DNA from: Zantedeschia hybrid cultivar
Lineage: Eukaryota > Streptophyta > Magnoliopsida > Alismatales > Araceae
Direction: 5' to 3'
DNA length: 64,000 nt
Assembly (NCBI GenBank): GCA_030544215.1
Contig: JARZZO010000011.1
Location: forward strand, 7,674,001-7,738,000
Part shown: positions 63,901-64,000 of the stretch, one piece after another
Layout: each line of letters begins with the position of its first letter
Numbering within the stretch: the first letter of the stretch is position 1
The notes under the pieces: generated by a model
Told to the model about the DNA's origin: nothing
The model's input: the letters and a program-made list of their open reading frames with translations, nothing else
The model's database searches: none
Position numbers and translations under genes: made by a program

Positions 63901-64000
63901 CTGGTTTTACTTATCTAATGTATCCTTACTAACATTAAGTACAAAATAAAACACCTAAACAGGTAATTTTGGACGTGGTATACAACCATACTAATGAAGG
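33354..64000 (+). CDS. Isoamylase 3, chloroplastic (starch debranching enzyme), 3' end outside window
   Basis: ISA3 hydrolyses alpha-1,6 branch points of limit dextrins during starch breakdown in the plastid stroma. Certain exons are 41987-42144, 43559-43652, 58814-59050, 59129-59233, 60612-60716, 63710-63844 and 63963-64000 onward. All have AG acceptors, GT donors and compatible phases. They encode the N-terminal CBM48 part (FPLGASVVENGINFAIFSQH, NKTGDIWHIC, HYGYRIDGP, GHRFDGS), the linker YEMNLRAFTADESSGLD, INAVELLPVFEFDE, INTWGYSTINFFAPMSRYAS, and conserved region I of the alpha-amylase family (LDVVYNHTNE). No stop or frameshift interrupts them, so the gene looks functional. The catalytic residues and about two thirds of the protein lie beyond the window. 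Three 5' exons (33354, 36308, 36456) are inferred. Introns reach 15.2 kb and are full of transposons. Confidence 0.93.
33646..36307 (+). other. Probable ISA3 intron 1, nothing recognised
   Basis: AT-rich sequence with no TE ends or conserved ORF recognised. A (TTTTG)n stretch lies near 34004-34030. Confidence 0.4.
36308..36343 (+). CDS. Candidate ISA3 exon 2 (12 codons)
   Basis: A strong pyrimidine tract and CACAG acceptor (CTTTTTGTCTCGCCTCACAG) precede 36 nt that read AEVEQNHEYLLQ in phase 0. The following bases are GCATAAG, so the donor would be the rare GC type. Joining to the next candidate exon and then to the certain exon at 41987 keeps one open frame. No homology is claimed. Confidence 0.35.
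36456..36530 (+). CDS. Candidate ISA3 exon 3 (25 codons)
   Basis: An acceptor TTCAG is followed by 75 nt reading VNRREPTKHSVSSAYDNRAN then DIVLE, and a donor GTATTT. It starts and ends in phase 0, as needed to join exon 41987-42144, which begins EEVASTSE. It would lie between the transit peptide and the CBM48 domain, where this family varies in length. Confidence 0.42.
36531..38235 (+). other. Intron sequence, nothing recognised
   Basis: No TE end or ORF with a recognisable domain. A short GA repeat lies near 38058-38074. Confidence 0.4.
38236..38348. repeat. Tandem duplication of about 55 bp
   Basis: Two diverged units, the first with ATGATGTAGGTGTCTGGCCC and the second with ATGACGTAGGTGTCTAGCCT, stand head to tail just left of the 612 bp MITE. 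They may be the end of the adjoining LINE relic or host intron. Confidence 0.6.
38349..38960. mobile_element. MITE of 612 bp with 10 bp TSD
   Basis: Ends AGGGGTGTTCA and TGAACACCCTT are inverted (10 of 11). The flanking direct repeats AGTTACCTGT (38339-38348) and AGTTACCCGC (38961-38970) match at 8 of 10 bases. The interior is packed with GGTTTGGTTTGG and its complement near both ends. No ORF. The duplication length suggests a Mutator-like or hAT-like origin; neither is proven. Confidence 0.72.
38971..39820 (+). pseudogene. LINE relic, internally deleted ORF2
   Basis: Reading KAWAREWRNMRFVRIQKWKD and WLKDGMNTNIFHRIA matches the region before the RT domain of plant LINEs. It jumps directly to LMINFDKSVLIGIN and LGCKMAALRITYLG from the end of RT, so several hundred codons are missing. 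At 39377-39412 a run of 36 C replaces the expected sequence. The reading then continues in pieces (SVQNKLDFLIRRRFLWGS, HLVKWDRVCCSKVKGGLGVK) to about 39815. It lies in an ISA3 intron in sense orientation. Confidence 0.75.
39821..41986 (+). other. Intron sequence upstream of ISA3 exon 41987
   Basis: No gene, TE end or tandem repeat was recognised. The intron ends with TGTAATGCCTGCAACAG. Confidence 0.45.
41987..42144 (+). CDS. ISA3 exon: start of CBM48 domain
   Basis: Reads EEVASTSEIKPLVKISPGKA, then FPLGASVVENGINFAIFSQH and ASSVTLCLSNLE. Acceptor CAACAG and donor GTATGT; length 158 nt, ends in phase 2. FPLGAS and FAIFSQHASSVTLCL are the classical isoamylase N-terminal motifs. An in-frame TAA lies just upstream, so the exon begins at the acceptor and does not carry the start codon. 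Confidence 0.95.
42145..43558 (+). other. ISA3 intron, nothing recognised
   Basis: 1.4 kb with no recognisable element. Confidence 0.5.
43559..43652 (+). CDS. ISA3 exon: CBM48 domain, second part
   Basis: Reads RNCEELKLDMVEVVLDPQKN then KTGDIWHICVE after completing the split Arg codon. Acceptor TTTTTTGTAG, donor GTAATC, ends in phase 0. LDPQKNKTGDIWHICVE is highly typical of isoamylases. Confidence 0.95.
43921..46740 (+). repeat. LTR of a gypsy-type retrotransposon (2,820 bp)
   Basis: Begins TGTTGACCCAAAATATTTC and ends GGTTCCCAACA. It is collinear with the solo LTR at 60910-63586, including ATGCATG words, the GGTGGGG/ACCGGT-rich part and the block GTAATTAACACTGACTGAGG near the end. It is followed at 46741 by GATGGTACGCCTGGTGGGAC, a plausible decayed primer site. 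It therefore acts as a 5' LTR of a partial element. The place of the TATA box in the sister LTR reads TAAAAATT here (45180-45187). Confidence 0.8.
46741..48095 (+). mobile_element. Internal 5' fragment of the same LTR element (gag region)
   Basis: Frames are broken, but the segment FERLGALVRPTQKKKRTTKM near 47650-47710 and the polar, Gln/Arg/Lys-rich composition fit the leader and gag of a plant gypsy element. No protease, RT or integrase follows and there is no 3' LTR. The element is cut off, probably at or before the (GA)n stretch at 48075-48094. Confidence 0.55.
48096..48412. mobile_element. 317 bp TIR element
   Basis: Termini CGCTGCAATGCTGGCA (48096-48111) and TGCCAGCGTTGCAGCG (48397-48412) are inverted with one mismatch. 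No convincing target duplication is seen; the left flank is a GA microsatellite. No ORF. The GC-rich ends contrast with the AT-rich body. Confidence 0.65.
48427..48494. repeat. Compound microsatellite (AC)n(CT)n(TA)n
   Basis: A run of AC repeats with single interruptions passes directly into CT repeats and then TA repeats. It lies between the 317 bp element and the hAT relic. Confidence 0.9.
48930..52335 (-). pseudogene. hAT transposase relic (BED, DUF659, hAT C-terminal)
   Basis: On the minus strand, a BED-type zinc finger with WQHCTVLDSRQRRVKCN and MYLLKNHI (about 52310-52190) begins the protein. The DUF659 catalytic region follows: CTIMCDGWTRTTWRSMINFL, VQIVTDNEANYKTTGKLL, WVPCAAHSIDLMMEDI (51430-51120). 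The dimerisation region is SSSQYERNWSTFSLIHTK and LEKFAYCHDNIRLK (about 50080-49940). The tail has an Asp-rich run coded by GAT repeats (49412-49437). Stops and frameshifts break it in many places. hAT transposases cut and paste DNA with 8 bp target duplications. It is antisense within the large ISA3 intron. Confidence 0.85.
52371..52751. repeat. 153 bp tandem array, left part
   Basis: The anchor AAATCTATGCAATCA recurs at 52402, 52555 and 52708, a period of 153 bp. Each unit also carries CACTCAATTGAA and TTTTAAAAAATTAACG. The array is cut in mid-unit after TGAGTATTTGG and resumes at 54187. Confidence 0.85.
52970..53400 (-). pseudogene. Fragment of gypsy-type RNase H
   Basis: Minus-strand reading WILYFDGTLHSKGRGRGAIL, PATNNVAEYKALLTGLKMAR and LRIIGDSQLIL is the RNase H domain of Ty3/gypsy polyproteins. 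YFDG, EYKAL and GDSQ are the expected catalytic motifs. Stops follow near its end. No other part of such an element is present here. Confidence 0.8.
53401..53900. other. Probable organelle-derived DNA (NUPT/NUMT)
   Basis: Around the tRNA-His relic the text has organelle character: CAAGCGCATTGCGCTATAAG and GGAGCGCTAGTAGCGAATCC on one side, and an AT-rich spacer on the 5' side of the tRNA. Plant mitochondria themselves carry a plastid-like trnH, so either organelle could be the source. Limits are approximate. Confidence 0.45.
53673..53727 (-). pseudogene. tRNA-His (GUG) relic, organellar type
   Basis: From 53727 on the minus strand, GCGGATGTAGCC, then AAGGCAGTGG and ATTGTGAATCCAC with anticodon GUG, agree with plastid trnH-GUG. 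The D loop is one base shorter. After GCGGGTT the sequence diverges, so the T arm and acceptor 3' half are missing. It cannot make a functional tRNA. Confidence 0.8.
54187..54562. repeat. 153 bp tandem array, right part
   Basis: Continues the array after the composite insertion. The diverged anchor is at 54295 and 54447 (152 bp apart), each unit with CACTCAATTGAA and AATTACACTAATCAT. At least five units exist in total across both parts. Confidence 0.8.
54563..55796. other. GC-rich low-complexity part, then unassigned
   Basis: 54660-55020 is rich in CGG and GATCCGG words with a (GA)n run at 54785-54806. Overlapping ORFs there are Arg/Ser/Pro-rich by composition only. It may be the 5' region of the hAT element. 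From 55040 to 55796 no gene was recognised; the last part may be the 3' UTR of the antisense LINE. Confidence 0.4.
55797..58230 (-). pseudogene. 5'-truncated LINE, antisense in the ISA3 intron
   Basis: Minus-strand RT motifs are ANNLANFRPISLLNRYQIIT (57780), KLDLEKAYERVNW, GLRQGDPMSPLLF, LQYADDTILF (57305) and VTYLGLPLTPSKLL. Then come the connection region (WKDILECSDIVKATSHIALG, VDSWTWDWEPSGAFSVKSIY) and a zinc-binding part (SPMKVKVLMWRISLGHLLTC, CCLCRDKEESFVH). Stops and frameshifts break it throughout. Endonuclease and ORF1 are absent, so it was truncated at insertion near 58230. It is the opposite orientation to ISA3 and different in sequence from the LINE at 24603. Confidence 0.85.
58231..58813 (+). 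other. Intron sequence before ISA3 exon 58814
   Basis: No element was recognised. The intron ends TTTGTTTCTTCTGTATGCAG, a normal acceptor. Confidence 0.5.
58814..59050 (+). CDS. ISA3 exon: DLPLCDVHYGYRIDGP to LPNIPE
   Basis: 237 nt, phase 0 at both ends, donor GTACAAAG. It contains HYGYRIDGPKAWEQGHRFDG, ILIDPYAKLVEGRKLFGD and FDWGPSYKLPNIPE, typical of the isoamylase-3 type of plant debranching enzyme. Confidence 0.96.
59129..59233 (+). CDS. ISA3 exon: KDLIIYEMNLRAFTADESSG
   Basis: 105 nt, phase 0, acceptor TTCATGCAG, donor GTAAATG. The motif YEMNLRAFTADESSGLD begins the alpha-amylase-type catalytic domain, and SYLGVIEK ends the exon. Confidence 0.96.
59234..60611 (+). other. ISA3 intron, nothing recognised
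   Basis: 1.4 kb of AT-rich intron without a clear TE. The acceptor is CATCTTTTCAG. Confidence 0.5.
60612..60716 (+). CDS. ISA3 exon: IPHLLELGINAVELLPVFEF
   Basis: 105 nt, phase 0, acceptor TTTTCAG, donor GTAATC. GINAVELLPVFEFDELEF lies before conserved region I. It ends RRNHM, directly before the codon that begins the next exon. Confidence 0.96.
60866..60909. repeat. (TCTA)n(TA)n microsatellite
   Basis: Five TCTA units pass into a TA run. The final ATATT (60905-60909) was used as the target site of the solo LTR. Confidence 0.85.
62051..62058 (+). promoter_or_regulatory. Candidate TATA box of the solo LTR
   Basis: TATAAATA, in GGCCTATAAATAGGGCC, is placed about 1.14 kb into the LTR, followed about 30 bp later by TCAGAGGACACACAG. 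It suits the U3/R border of an LTR promoter. Whether it still drives transcription is not known. Confidence 0.6.
62672..62699. repeat. Run of 19 C followed by 9 A
   Basis: A homopolymer tract in the solo LTR that is absent at the equivalent place in the sister LTR. It is likely to be unstable in length. Confidence 0.9.
63710..63844 (+). CDS. ISA3 exon: INTWGYSTINFFAPMSRYAS
   Basis: 135 nt, phase 0, acceptor TCCACTAG, donor GTATGT. NTWGYSTINFFAPMSRYASG, EFKEMVKALHYAGIE is standard for the family. The first codon is Ile, where relatives have Val, a conservative change beside the splice site. Confidence 0.95.
63963..64000 (+). CDS. ISA3 exon with conserved region I, cut by window end
   Basis: Reads VILDVVYNHTNEG after the acceptor CTAAACAG. 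DVVYNH is conserved region I of the GH13 family. The exon runs past the window edge. Confidence 0.95.

Overview
The window is nuclear DNA of a flowering plant. The evidence is a split gene with GT-AG introns for plastid isoamylase 3, plant-type LTR retrotransposons, LINEs and hAT transposons with target-site duplications, many short inverted-repeat elements, and a fragment of organellar tRNA-His DNA. A monocot with large TE-filled introns fits, but this is a weak inference. Nothing prokaryotic was seen.

Region 1 (about 0.7-7 kb, minus strand) holds two tandem two-exon phytocyanin-like genes: signal peptide, cupredoxin domain, then a C-terminal membrane segment ending in a dilysine tail. Both have lost the copper ligands, and each carries a different frameshift. 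Region 2 (7-24.5 kb) is a TE graveyard. It contains several short TIR elements, a Harbinger-type MITE, a 4.9 kb Ty1/copia element nested in the relic of another copia element (TSD TCCAA), LINE 3' ends and a 770 bp foldback. Region 3 (24.6-30.8 kb) is a nearly full-length LINE with 18 bp target-site duplications and decayed ORF1 and ORF2.

Region 4 (about 33.3 kb to the window end, plus strand) is the isoamylase 3 (ISA3) gene, running off the right edge. Seven exons from 41,987 onward are certain, with matching splice phases and no lesion. Three 5' exons (33.4, 36.3 and 36.5 kb) are inferred. The introns have absorbed most of the remaining repeats: a LINE relic and a 612 bp MITE; a 15.2 kb intron with a gypsy-type LTR plus internal fragment, a hAT transposase relic, a 153 bp tandem array split by a patchwork insertion, and an antisense LINE; and a 2.7 kb intact solo LTR only about 120 bp upstream of an exon.

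The only apparently intact host gene is ISA3, which cuts alpha-1,6 branches of starch glucans in the plastid. The rest is mobile DNA in decay. No new multi-gene system was found. The most interesting points are the membrane-anchored phytocyanin pair with KKxx tails, the patchwork insertion, and the pair of sister LTRs in one gene.
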